The notes under the pieces were generated by a model. That model saw only the letters and a program-made list of their open reading frames with translations, did no database searches and had not been told where the DNA came from. From NCBI RefSeq assembly GCF_003114815.1, contig NZ_BFAZ01000010.1, forward strand, positions 186,001-250,000: a stretch of DNA of 64,000 bases. The letters are read 5' to 3'. The first letter of the stretch is position 1. Every line of letters starts with the position of its first letter. Both the position numbers and the translations under genes were made by a program. Below are positions 1-7,951 of the stretch, piece by piece. Source of the DNA: Leptospira ellinghausenii. GTDB lineage: Bacteria > Spirochaetota > Leptospiria > Leptospirales > Leptospiraceae.

Positions 1-45
1 CAAATTCACAAACTGACAATCAAAAAACTTTTTTGTTAGTTTTAT

Positions 46-540
46 TTAACCACGTAACTCTTTAAAATACTCAGCACGAACAGATGTTAAAAACTCAATT
101 GATAAAGTAATTCCGAATAATAATGATAAAGTTTCTCTTAAAACTTCATCCAAATCAAATCCAGTTAACAACCATTCTATGAGTTCAAAACAAATATCTA
201 ATGCTGGTTGAGAATTTGATGGTGTATTTCCTTTTGCAATTGCTATCAGTAATTTGGGAATTTCACTAGTTTGATTGTTTGTTATTAAATTCCTAATTTC
301 ACTAGGATATGAAACCATTAACTTTTGTTTGATTGCGTTTGGAGTAAATACTAACTGATCTTCTCTTAATTCCAAAGCCATGAGTAAATGGTCTTTTAAA
401 TTTTTTTCAGAGTGATGGCTATCTTGCCAAACAAGTAGAGCTTTTTCCCCTACGAGAGAGTCTTCAAACGGTAAGAATGGATATGGTTTTTTTTCCATAA
501 AATTCCCAGGTAGTTTCCCACCTGGGAGAATTGATGACAT
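46..540 (-). CDS. Hypothetical protein translationally coupled to HU
   Basis: I do not recognise this 164-residue protein. It has no signal peptide or membrane segment, is mildly acidic, and its C-terminal half (about residues 95-160) looks helical and hydrophobic, like a small globular fold. Its ATG overlaps the stop codon of the upstream HU gene in a TAATG arrangement, so translation is probably coupled and the two are likely co-transcribed. Met15 is a possible alternative start. The role is unknown; the link with a nucleoid protein is only contextual. Confidence 0.7.
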   Translation of the reverse strand: MSSILPGGKLPGNFMEKKPYPFLPFEDSLVGEKALLVWQDSHHSEKNLKDHLLMALELREDQLVFTPNAIKQKLMVSYPSEIRNLITNNQTSEIPKLLIAIAKGNTPSNSQPALDICFELIEWLLTGFDLDEVLRETLSLLFGITLSIEFLTSVRAEYFKELRG

Positions 541-845
541 TATTTTTTAGGTGGGACAACCGCATCTTTGCAAGTTTTAGAAAGAGTGAATTTCACAACT
601 GTCTTTGCTGGGATAACAATCGCTTCACCAGTTGCAGGGTTTCTACCTTTTCTTTTCGGACGATTACGTTTAACAAGTTTACCTAGACCAGGAATGACAA
701 ATGCACCATTCTTCTTAGTTTCTTTGTAAGCGAGTTCAACGAAAGAGTCCAAAAATGCTGCTACATTTTTTTTGGTCATTCCAGTTGTTTCAGCGAGTTC
801 GCTGAGCATTTCGGACTTTTTCATTGGGGTAGGAGTTGTTGCCAT
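540..845 (-). CDS. HU/IHF-family DNA-binding protein
   Basis: A 101-residue histone-like protein that should bind and bend DNA as a dimer in the nucleoid. The first half has the helical dimerisation region (MKKSEMLSELAETTGM from residue 8). The second half has the beta-arm with the family signature around GKLVKRNRPKRKGRNPATGE, including the conserved RNP-type turn at the arm tip. A short Thr/Pro-rich N-terminal extension and a Lys-rich C-terminus go slightly beyond the usual 90-residue HU. It is first in a two-gene leftward operon. The 177-bp divergent gap to 1023 presumably carries its promoter. Confidence 0.95.
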   Translation of the reverse strand: MATTPTPMKKSEMLSELAETTGMTKKNVAAFLDSFVELAYKETKKNGAFVIPGLGKLVKRNRPKRKGRNPATGEAIVIPAKTVVKFTLSKTCKDAVVPPKK

Positions 846-1022
846 ACTTTGATTTTCCTCTAAACCATTTAACGGTTACACATTATTTACAAAACTACCT
901 GTTTTGGTACAAGATTAAAATCATTTTGGATACAATTTTTCTTAAAATTCCCTAAGAAAATCGTAGTTTTTGTAAAAAAACCTTTATTTTCCTAAGGAAA
1001 ATGGGAATTTCTTCCAAAACTC

Positions 1023-2300
1023 ATGACTTCCATCAAATACAAGAAGATCGTTGTCGTTTTCAAACGAACCAAATACGAGTTGGATTTGGAAACTTATGGT
1101 TCCATCCAAGCCTATAAGGAAGTCACTAAACAAAATCCAAATGTATTCCAAAGAACATTTGAATCCCACGAAAGGCAAATTCGTTCCCGTGAGTATCTAA
1201 AAACACATGTATTTCCAAAAGCTGATTTTGTTTTCCGAGAACACTTTGACCCTGAATCTGGTTCGAATTATGATTTAGTTGTCGCACATGGTGGTGATAA
1301 TCATTTTACATATGTTGCTCATTTGGTCGGTAATACTCATTTGATTGGGTGTAATTCGGATCCAGACTCTTCAGTTGGAGCACTTCTTGGCTTTACTGCG
1401 GAAGAACTTGGTGAAGCAGTAAAACATAATTTTAAACAAACAAAAATAGAGTCTTGGTCACTATTAGAAACTGAAATTGTGTATCCAAATGGTACAAAAC
1501 TTAAAACGGTTCCAGCTGTTTGTGAACTATCCATCCGAAACAATAGCCCAGATCTCACTTCAAGATTTTGGATCACGTATTTGGACAAAAAGGAAGAACA
1601 AAAATGTTCAGGCTTACTGGTTTACACCGGTGCAGGATCAACAGGTTGGATCAGTTCCTGTTTCCCTAAAAAATTCCCGCCATTTTCGAAACATGAGCCA
1701 TTTTTCCACGTGTATTCCAGAGAAATACGAGTCAAATCACGAGAAACAGAGTTTTCCTTGGCAGATTTTAGGGCTTTGGATCAAGTGGAAGTTATTTCCG
1801 AAATGAATGGTGGATTGGCAGTGGATTCTCTCACGGAGAGACACTATCCTTTTCCACCATATGCAAAAGCGGTAATCAAATTATCGCCTGAGAAATTATT
1901 TGTAGTCGTTCCACTAAAGAGAGGGGAATCCATGCAGGACTTACCATACGAAATCGAACAAAAGCGCATCAATGGAACTGTCATTGTTCAAATTAAAGGA
2001 CGGATGGAATCTGGTCCGTTAGATCGAATCACCCAAACCATACTTGATGAAATGGTTGGTACCGATAGAAAACATTTGATATTAGATTTTTCTGAATTAC
2101 GTTACATTTCCAGTTTAGGAATACGTATGATTTTAGATGTAAAAATGAACTTACAAAAACGAAATAAAGAAATGGCACTCGTCGGTGTAACAAGTTCTAT
2201 TTTACAAGTGTTCCATCTGTTAGGTTTATCCAATGCATTCCAATTTTTTTCTGATCGAGAAGATGCTTTAAAGTCTTTTGAGGAGCCATCTAAGTCCTAG
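1023..2300 (+). CDS. NAD kinase-like domain fused to a C-terminal STAS domain
   Basis: A 425-residue two-domain protein. Residues about 5-300 resemble ATP-NAD kinases: the GGD motif is at residues 90-92 (VVAHGGD), and a TGAGSTGW motif at 202-209 corresponds to the glycine/serine/threonine-rich substrate loop. Residues about 315-420 form a STAS (anti-sigma-factor antagonist) domain, with LDFSELRYISSLGIR around 353-367, including the serine position usually phosphorylated in SpoIIAA-like proteins. Family knowledge suggests NADP synthesis coupled to partner switching or protein interaction, but the kinase is divergent and could be inactive. It is followed without a gap by the membrane-protein gene at 2301. 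There are no membrane segments. Confidence 0.85.
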   Translation: MTSIKYKKIVVVFKRTKYELDLETYGSIQAYKEVTKQNPNVFQRTFESHERQIRSREYLKTHVFPKADFVFREHFDPESGSNYDLVVAHGGDNHFTYVAHLVGNTHLIGCNSDPDSSVGALLGFTAEELGEAVKHNFKQTKIESWSLLETEIVYPNGTKLKTVPAVCELSIRNNSPDLTSRFWITYLDKKEEQKCSGLLVYTGAGSTGWISSCFPKKFPPFSKHEPFFHVYSREIRVKSRETEFSLADFRALDQVEVISEMNGGLAVDSLTERHYPFPPYAKAVIKLSPEKLFVVVPLKRGESMQDLPYEIEQKRINGTVIVQIKGRMESGPLDRITQTILDEMVGTDRKHLILDFSELRYISSLGIRMILDVKMNLQKRNKEMALVGVTSSILQVFHLLGLSNAFQFFSDREDALKSFEEPSKS

Positions 2301-2861
2301 ATGACTCCACGAATTTCCGTTTGGATCTCCAATTCGGTTTTCGTTTCTTTTTTAGTAATTTCTATATTCTATTCCCTCATTTACTACGAAAACTCCTTCC
2401 TAAAAGAGGAGTCCACTTCACTCATCAATGAAAAAAACAGAAGTTTTGCGAGGGTGCAAGAATTGTCTCGAATCAAAAATCAATTCCCAATCGCTTACCA
2501 ATGCCATTATAATTTTGGTTTATCTGATGGATCTTTATATGAATCTACCGAAAAAATCCCTTATTCCATTTACAAAAGGTTAAGGTTAGGTGATTCAATT
2601 GAAATTTACAAAAAGGAATTGCGAATTTTAGGAAAACCTACGGCAATTTCGAGAATTATGGGGAATGAAGAGCCACTCCCCCTTCTAGAGAACTTAGAAA
2701 AATATTTTAGACTTAGCTTTTACTATTTCTTTACTTTAACGGCTGTTTTTTTGGCGATTAGGGTTTCGGAATTGTTACTTCGAACTTATCCTTACCGGAA
2801 AAAACCAAATGAGACTGACGTGATTGTTGTAAATAATTCTCAGGATTTACATCAAAAGTAA
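2301..2861 (+). CDS. Small membrane protein, unknown function
   Basis: A 186-residue protein with one hydrophobic segment at about residues 8-28 and a second at about 136-158, followed by a basic RTYPYRKK stretch. The roughly 100-residue loop between them would lie outside the cytoplasm. I recognise no family. The ATG directly follows the stop of the NAD kinase/STAS gene, so the two are almost certainly co-transcribed. The last 104 bp overlap, in convergent orientation, the 3' end of the gene at 2758-3285. Confidence 0.75.
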   Translation: MTPRISVWISNSVFVSFLVISIFYSLIYYENSFLKEESTSLINEKNRSFARVQELSRIKNQFPIAYQCHYNFGLSDGSLYESTEKIPYSIYKRLRLGDSIEIYKKELRILGKPTAISRIMGNEEPLPLLENLEKYFRLSFYYFFTLTAVFLAIRVSELLLRTYPYRKKPNETDVIVVNNSQDLHQK

Positions 2862-3285
2862 CAAAACACATATATTTATCGTATTTCACAACATACATAT
2901 ATTCCATATAATTGAGATGCGTATTTTGAGTCATAAACCCACGTAACCATTTGCTATCACGATAAACTCTTTCGTATTGGATGTTAGTCGCATCTATTTT
3001 TTTGATTGATTCTGCTGACTCTTTTGAATAATCACGACTCATGATTTCTTTTTTAAGCGTCTTTATCAGGTTATATTCAAGTTTTGCTTTATTAGGTGGT
3101 AAATTTTCTGGACGTGTTTTATAGTAGTACTCGAACAACTCTTTGTCTTGGCCTTCTTTGGCATCGTGATTTTCTTGATTCACGTCGGTAGATGTTGTTT
3201 GTGGTTTAGAGTCCTGTGCAGAGATTGAAACAACTGCTAAACTGAACAAAATGGTTAAGAGAAGGCTTTTTTTCGAGAGTTCCAT
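2758..3285 (-). CDS. Secreted hypothetical protein
   Basis: A 175-residue protein when started at the ATG at 3285. That start gives a clean signal peptide (MELSKKSLLLTILFSLAVVS, cleavage probably after ISAQ). The reading frame stays open to 3525, but the extra residues do not look protein-like and would overlap the rightward gene at 3373, so I reject the longer form. The mature part begins with a Gln/Asp/Glu-rich linker, followed by a compact domain rich in Tyr and Lys. No family is recognised. It is predicted to be periplasmic or surface-exposed. Its 3' end overlaps the gene at 2301-2861 by 104 bp. Confidence 0.7.
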   Translation of the reverse strand: MELSKKSLLLTILFSLAVVSISAQDSKPQTTSTDVNQENHDAKEGQDKELFEYYYKTRPENLPPNKAKLEYNLIKTLKKEIMSRDYSKESAESIKKIDATNIQYERVYRDSKWLRGFMTQNTHLNYMEYMYVVKYDKYMCFVTFDVNPENYLQQSRQSHLVFSGKDKFEVTIPKP

Positions 3286-3372
3286 AGTTACTATTATCGG
3301 ATTTTCTAAGTAAATTTCAAAATAAAATTTTCGGTTTTCAAAAAGAGAAACAAGGTTCAAAACAGTTTTATC

Positions 3373-4875
3373 ATGTCGATTCCCCCACTCATGACATTCC
3401 AGGAGGACTTTCTCTCTGGGAAATTGATCACCAAAGAATATGTCCATTTTTCGGAAATCGACTGTCCGGAATTGGACATTTGGATTGGTCGAGTGGTTAG
3501 GAGTATTTCTCTGGAATTCCTCCATGAGATTTTATTCACCATCCTAAGTGAACTTTTAGTGAATGGGTGTAAGGCCAATGGGAAACGTGTTTTTTTCTCA
3601 GAACAAGGGTTAGACTTATGGAATGAAAAAGATTATGCCAGAGGGATAAGTCTGTATAAGGATGAGTTTGGTCACCATCGCAAACGAGTCTTTTCATCTT
3701 TAGAAAAATCAAATTATTCTATTTCTCTTAGTACAATTTACAAGGAGGATTTTATTGAGTTCCGAGTACGCAATAATGCAAAAATCTTACCGGAAGAAAA
3801 AAATCGAATCGTTCGCAGGGTCCAAGCTTCAACAAAATACAAAAATATCAATGATGCTTATCGAGAATCCGTAGACAATGAGGAAAGTTCTGGTTTAGGC
3901 ATTGTATTAATTCATATCCTACTTCGTAATTCAGGAATACCAAATCAATTTTTCGAATTGGTAACTGGTGAAGACTTTACAGAAGTCATCATTCGTATCC
4001 CCAAACAATTGATCCCAAAAGATAGCCAATCACGCATCAGGGATCTTTTGATCCGAGAAGTAAATTCACTTCCTCCATTGCCTGCTCAAATTAATAAATT
4101 GATCCTGATTGCGAAAAAGAAAGATGTTACTTTCCAAGAAATTGCGACTGAAGCTGAAAAAGACCCAGCGATCGCGGCTGAAATCATCAAAATCGCAAAT
4201 TCACCATTGTTCGGAGTCCATAAATCCATAGTTTCTGTTTTTGAAGGAGTGAAACGGATTGGTCTAAAAAACCTCGAGTCAATCTTTTTGGCATTGGGTG
4301 CAAAAAAGATACTTAACTCTCGTTATGCGAAACAAGTTCTTGTTTGGACTCACTCTTTTAAAACTTCTATGTATGTGAAATTTTTACTGGAAGAAAAGCG
4401 AAAACACATCCAACTTTTGGAAACCGCAACAATCGCTGCCCTACTACATGATTTAGGAAGAATGGTTCTTTTATCCCTTGATTTAAGCCAAGTCAATCAG
4501 ATCCGAGTCTTAAGAAGTGACGATAATACGGAAATTTCTGAATGGGTAGAAGAATACACGGTTGGAACAACTCATTCAGAAATTGGTTATTTAATTTCTG
4601 ACAAATGGCATTTTCCTGAAGAAATTTTAGATGTAATTCGTTTCCATCACAAACCTTGGCAGTGTAAGTCAAGAAATAACATTTTATGCCAAATCATATA
4701 CTTAGCAGACATCCTGGCAAATATCGGCAAAGGGAAAGGGAATTACTTTACTGTAGAACCAGAAGTTTTGGACTATTTTGAAATTCACTCAGAAAAAGAT
4801 TTTCGAGAAATGCAAGATCGTTTTAAAGTAAAATTTGAGGAACATAGAGAAGAATACCAAAATCTCTTTATATAA
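3373..4875 (+). CDS. HATPase-like domain fused to HDOD signalling domain
   Basis: A 500-residue cytoplasmic protein. Residues about 40-215 resemble a GHKL/histidine-kinase ATPase domain: an N-box-like ELLVNGCKANGKR at about 60 and a G2-like ESSGLGIVLIH at about 177. There is no phospho-accepting histidine domain. Residues about 230-440 form an HDOD domain (LPPLPAQINKL, then DPAIAAEIIKIANSPLFG, and HD-like LLHDLGRMVLL with a later FHH). HDOD proteins act in bacterial signalling, often next to c-di-GMP or chemotaxis modules; the activity of this fusion is inferred only. A small gene follows after 2 bp. Confidence 0.85.
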   Translation: MSIPPLMTFQEDFLSGKLITKEYVHFSEIDCPELDIWIGRVVRSISLEFLHEILFTILSELLVNGCKANGKRVFFSEQGLDLWNEKDYARGISLYKDEFGHHRKRVFSSLEKSNYSISLSTIYKEDFIEFRVRNNAKILPEEKNRIVRRVQASTKYKNINDAYRESVDNEESSGLGIVLIHILLRNSGIPNQFFELVTGEDFTEVIIRIPKQLIPKDSQSRIRDLLIREVNSLPPLPAQINKLILIAKKKDVTFQEIATEAEKDPAIAAEIIKIANSPLFGVHKSIVSVFEGVKRIGLKNLESIFLALGAKKILNSRYAKQVLVWTHSFKTSMYVKFLLEEKRKHIQLLETATIAALLHDLGRMVLLSLDLSQVNQIRVLRSDDNTEISEWVEEYTVGTTHSEIGYLISDKWHFPEEILDVIRFHHKPWQCKSRNNILCQIIYLADILANIGKGKGNYFTVEPEVLDYFEIHSEKDFREMQDRFKVKFEEHREEYQNLFI

Positions 4876-4877
4876 AA

Positions 4878-5129
4878 ATGGATTGGAAATTATTACTCAC
4901 ACTGGAAGAAAAAGATTTAGAAGATCCGAATTTAGCCGACGAACTCAATTTAGTTGGCCATCCAGAATACCCTTATATATCAAGTTTACCACCTGAAGAA
5001 ACTTTGGAAATATTGAAAGAATTTGTCCTCGCGGAAGGTCACAAGGTCAATTTGAAGAATTTACTTAGTTATGCGCCTATTTTAGAAATCACTTTGGTCA
5101 AAAAAAACTTACCGTCCATTTATGGGTAA
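4878..5129 (+). CDS. Small hypothetical protein downstream of the HDOD gene
   Basis: An acidic 83-residue protein, unrecognised, with no signal peptide or membrane segment. It starts 2 bp after the HDOD gene stop, so co-transcription and possibly a shared function are likely. It ends 12 bp before the convergent cyclic-nucleotide-binding gene. Its amino-acid composition (Leu/Glu-rich, predicted helical) and its position support it as a real gene, though it is short. Confidence 0.65.
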   Translation: MDWKLLLTLEEKDLEDPNLADELNLVGHPEYPYISSLPPEETLEILKEFVLAEGHKVNLKNLLSYAPILEITLVKKNLPSIYG

Positions 5130-5140
5130 TGCGATTAAAA

Positions 5141-5569
5141 CTAAACACTTCCCAAATCTTCTTTTAAATCTTTTCCTAATTCTGTACTAAATTCAATTTT
5201 CTTAGCAACTGATTTTTCCATACTGCTAATCAACAGTTCATTTGTTTTTGCTAATCGATCCGCCATAATGGAAACCATCTTCGCTGCGAATTTCGGATTT
5301 TTAACCAAGAAGTTTTCTAACTGTTGTTTACTCTCAATCACTGCTAATTCACAGTTTGTAATTGTCCTTGCAGTTGCACTCCTTGGATTGGAACTAAACA
5401 AAGCCATTTCTCCAAAAAAATCCCCAGGTTTCATGAGCGCCAATCGTGTTTGGCTATTATTAACAGTAAAAAATATTTCTACATTCCCTTGCAAAATGAT
5501 GTACATAGCATTATTCAACTCCCCTTCTTTGAAGATCCTTTGGTTCGGCGGAATGTTGAGTTTGCTCAT
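5141..5569 (-). CDS. Cyclic nucleotide-binding domain protein (single CNBD)
   Basis: A 142-residue protein made almost entirely of one CRP/CAP-type cyclic-nucleotide-binding beta-barrel. The phosphate-binding cassette is clear (GEMALFSSNPRSATA, with the Glu and Arg that contact the nucleotide). The barrel is preceded by IFKEGELNNAMYII and followed by a helical tail of about 40 residues. There is no helix-turn-helix, so it is not itself a DNA-binding regulator. It probably senses cAMP or cGMP and acts on a partner protein. It is transcribed alone, away from the acyltransferase at 5650. Confidence 0.9.
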   Translation of the reverse strand: MSKLNIPPNQRIFKEGELNNAMYIILQGNVEIFFTVNNSQTRLALMKPGDFFGEMALFSSNPRSATARTITNCELAVIESKQQLENFLVKNPKFAAKMVSIMADRLAKTNELLISSMEKSVAKKIEFSTELGKDLKEDLGSV

Positions 5570-5649
5570 AAAATGGTGACTCCTATATCTATTTTTGGCT
5601 ATTTTGGCTAAAATCTGAATTCATTTTCCTTTCCATCCTGAAATATAAA

Positions 5650-6750
5650 ATGAAAATGTTCGAAAAGGACAATTACGATATGGAATGGGAATTATTAGGG
5701 ATCATACTAGCAGGGATGTTGGCACTTACGTTTTACGCCTTCCGCATTCCATTATTATTTCCAGTGCCAAACCAATCCAAAAACAGCAGAGAATCACGTT
5801 TTGATGTACTGAGAGGGTTTGCAATGATAGGAATTGTAATGATACATATCCACTCTTACTTTCAGTTTTTCCATCCTGGTGATACATTTATCATCCATAA
5901 TGCATTGATGTTATCTAATTTGGCACGTTTTTCGGTCCCAATGTTTATCCTAACATCAGCTATTTTTCTAAAAATAAAGGAAGGTTATTGGGTTTCAAAA
6001 TTTAAGAACCTAGTCTTACCATATACGGTATTCTCAATTGTTGGGTATTGGATTAAATACAATCATTATTCCCTTAATGAGTTTCTAACATTTTACGCTT
6101 TAGGTAAAGTGTTCACACCCTTTTATTTTGTACCTTTGTTGTTACAATTTTACCTATTATTCTATATTTTGAATCCAATCATGAAAGAAGAAAATTGGCG
6201 AAATATAATCCTCTTAGTTTCATTTTTAATTAATTTGATCTCAAATTTAGGTTTTTTTGATACTTTTTTACCGACCGAGTACCTTTCAATTTCGATCTTC
6301 AATTATATTTTTTTCTTCGTATTAGGAATTCATATTGGGAAAACTAAACAATCTAACTCTGAAATCAATCAGAATTCAAAATTTATATTTTCAATTTATT
6401 TCGTTTTATCCATAATTTTGATTCTAATATTTAGTCATTTATTTAGTGCAGACTTAAAAAATCACCACACCATTTATCCAATACTATTTCTGTTATTCGT
6501 TTGGCAATACTTGAATGATTTCAATGGATCAATATCCAAAGTCCTCAGCTATATAGGAAATCAAAGTTTATTTATCTTCTTACTACATCCATTTATCATA
6601 CACTTTATGCATAGCGTAGATCCGTATACTTTTGGAGGTCCATTTTTTGGGTATCTATTGACACTCATATCCAATGTTGGAATTCCAATTTTAATATCGA
6701 TTATAATCCAAAGGGGTAAGTTTTTATATCAATCACACCGCTTGACCTAA
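5650..6750 (+). CDS. Acyltransferase-3 family membrane protein
   Basis: A 366-residue integral membrane protein with about ten hydrophobic segments. After the first segment comes the family signature RFDVLRGFAMIGIVMIHIHSYF (Arg and His conserved, residues about 49-70), typical of acyltransferase-3/OafB-like enzymes that O-acylate surface glycans. The ATG at 5650 is the longest start; an ATG at 5680 with AAGGA about 10 bases upstream is a good alternative. The 3' end overlaps the convergent flavin reductase by 50 bp. The gene is AT-rich, like the following par segment. The substrate is unknown. Confidence 0.85.
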   Translation: MKMFEKDNYDMEWELLGIILAGMLALTFYAFRIPLLFPVPNQSKNSRESRFDVLRGFAMIGIVMIHIHSYFQFFHPGDTFIIHNALMLSNLARFSVPMFILTSAIFLKIKEGYWVSKFKNLVLPYTVFSIVGYWIKYNHYSLNEFLTFYALGKVFTPFYFVPLLLQFYLLFYILNPIMKEENWRNIILLVSFLINLISNLGFFDTFLPTEYLSISIFNYIFFFVLGIHIGKTKQSNSEINQNSKFIFSIYFVLSIILILIFSHLFSADLKNHHTIYPILFLLFVWQYLNDFNGSISKVLSYIGNQSLFIFLLHPFIIHFMHSVDPYTFGGPFFGYLLTLISNVGIPILISIIIQRGKFLYQSHRLT

Positions 6751-7303
6751 TGGCATTGAACGCTTTTGCATATTCTACTAACACATTCAAAACATAGTTT
6801 AATCTACCTCGGATATATGTATCTTCTTTAGATTCTGGTGATTCTGAATTTAAAACTGTTTCTACATGTCTTACAATAACGTGGTCTGGAATGTATACGA
6901 TTCTTGTATTTTTGTAACTAGACATTCTTAATTCGGCATTTGGGTAACTTCCACCCATTCCACTTGATGCTGTTATAATAAGTCCAGGTTTATGAGCAAT
7001 GTCCCCACCAGATAAATATAGGAAAAAGTTCTTCATCGCTGGACTAGCCATACCGGCATATTCTGGAGTAATAAATACAAATGCATCCGATTCAGACAAT
7101 CCTTGATTATATTCGTTCCAAAACTTTTTAATCTCCGAATCTTTTTCCCACATTCCAGGCTCCCAAATTGGTAGTGGTGAATTACCTAAGTCTAGAATTT
7201 TAATTTCAATGCCTTTATCTTTTAATATTGAAGCTAAAAAATTTGTTACTTTTAATGATTGTGAATTCTTTCTATGACTTCCGCTTACTAACGTTATCCT
7301 CAT
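6701..7303 (-). CDS. NADPH-dependent FMN reductase family flavoprotein
   Basis: A 200-residue flavodoxin-like oxidoreductase. The N-terminus MRITLVSGSHRKNSQS is the FMN phosphate-binding loop, and TPEYAGMASPAMKNFFLYLS matches the conserved PEYxxxxPxxLKN flavin-contact region. Such proteins reduce FMN or quinones with NAD(P)H in the cytoplasm. It is the last gene of the leftward parA-parB operon and overlaps its upstream neighbour by 4 bp (ATGA). A metabolic flavoprotein in a partition operon is unexpected; it may be plasmid cargo. Confidence 0.88.
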   Translation of the reverse strand: MRITLVSGSHRKNSQSLKVTNFLASILKDKGIEIKILDLGNSPLPIWEPGMWEKDSEIKKFWNEYNQGLSESDAFVFITPEYAGMASPAMKNFFLYLSGGDIAHKPGLIITASSGMGGSYPNAELRMSSYKNTRIVYIPDHVIVRHVETVLNSESPESKEDTYIRGRLNYVLNVLVEYAKAFNAIRSSGVIDIKTYPFGL

Positions 7304-7944
7304 TTAGGTCCTCCTCCTTGGTTTCTATTTCCCTTATAATGGGATTTCTTTTTATTTTTCCATTTTTTATTATTGTGTCCGCTTGGTTTAGATTCACCTT
7401 TGTCTTCATTTTTTCTTTGGTGATGATTTTGTTTTTTTTCAGAAAAATTTCGATCTTTTTTATTTTCTCTATCTTTTGTGAATCTAAGCTTTTCGTCACC
7501 AAACAACTGTATGTATCCAAACAAAAAAGAAGCGAGAATTCCATGAATTTTTTCCCATTGTTTTTTATCAAGTTCCCCAAAAACTGGATGTTCAGCAAAT
7601 GGTCCAGAATGTAATTTAAAAGCAGTTAAAGATGTTCTTAATCGTAATTGTGCAGATTCTGGATCTCCTAAGTCTTTAGGTGGGAAACCGGGGATTTGAT
7701 TTGCCTTTGTATAATGGCCAGTTGATATAAGTTTCGCGAATTTGTATTTACCTAAAAGTTTGTTTACTGTCGTTCTTTTGGTAGTATACCCTACTCCCTG
7801 AATCGATAATTCAATGGACTCAGCCAAAAAATCAAAAATTTGCGATAATGTAATGTCTGATTTCTGTTTTTTTTCACAAGTGATTATAATTGATAATTCT
7901 TTTTCGATATCATCTATTGTTTTTAATTTTAAAGTTGATTTCAT
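7300..7944 (-). CDS. DUF1569/DinB-like protein with a basic tail, in the par operon
   Basis: A 214-residue protein. Residues about 8-150 resemble DUF1569 (DinB-like four-helix) proteins: TIDDIEKEL at the N-terminus and a later FAEHPVFGELDKKQWEKIHG block. The His residues that normally follow in this family (HxxHH-type) are replaced by ILASFLFGY, so metal binding is probably lost. The last 60 residues are a hydrophilic Lys/Asn/Gly-rich tail ending GNRNQGGGPK, which may bind nucleic acid. It sits 7 bp after parB and overlaps the flavin reductase by 4 bp. A link to partitioning or to the plasmid is inference from position. Confidence 0.65.
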   Translation of the reverse strand: MKSTLKLKTIDDIEKELSIIITCEKKQKSDITLSQIFDFLAESIELSIQGVGYTTKRTTVNKLLGKYKFAKLISTGHYTKANQIPGFPPKDLGDPESAQLRLRTSLTAFKLHSGPFAEHPVFGELDKKQWEKIHGILASFLFGYIQLFGDEKLRFTKDRENKKDRNFSEKKQNHHQRKNEDKGESKPSGHNNKKWKNKKKSHYKGNRNQGGGPK

Positions 7945-7951
7945 TTTTCCT

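Noticed and set aside
3286..3525. N-terminal extension of the secreted protein at 2758-3285
   Set aside because: It would bury a clean signal peptide and overlap the opposite gene at 3373; the extra residues are not protein-like.
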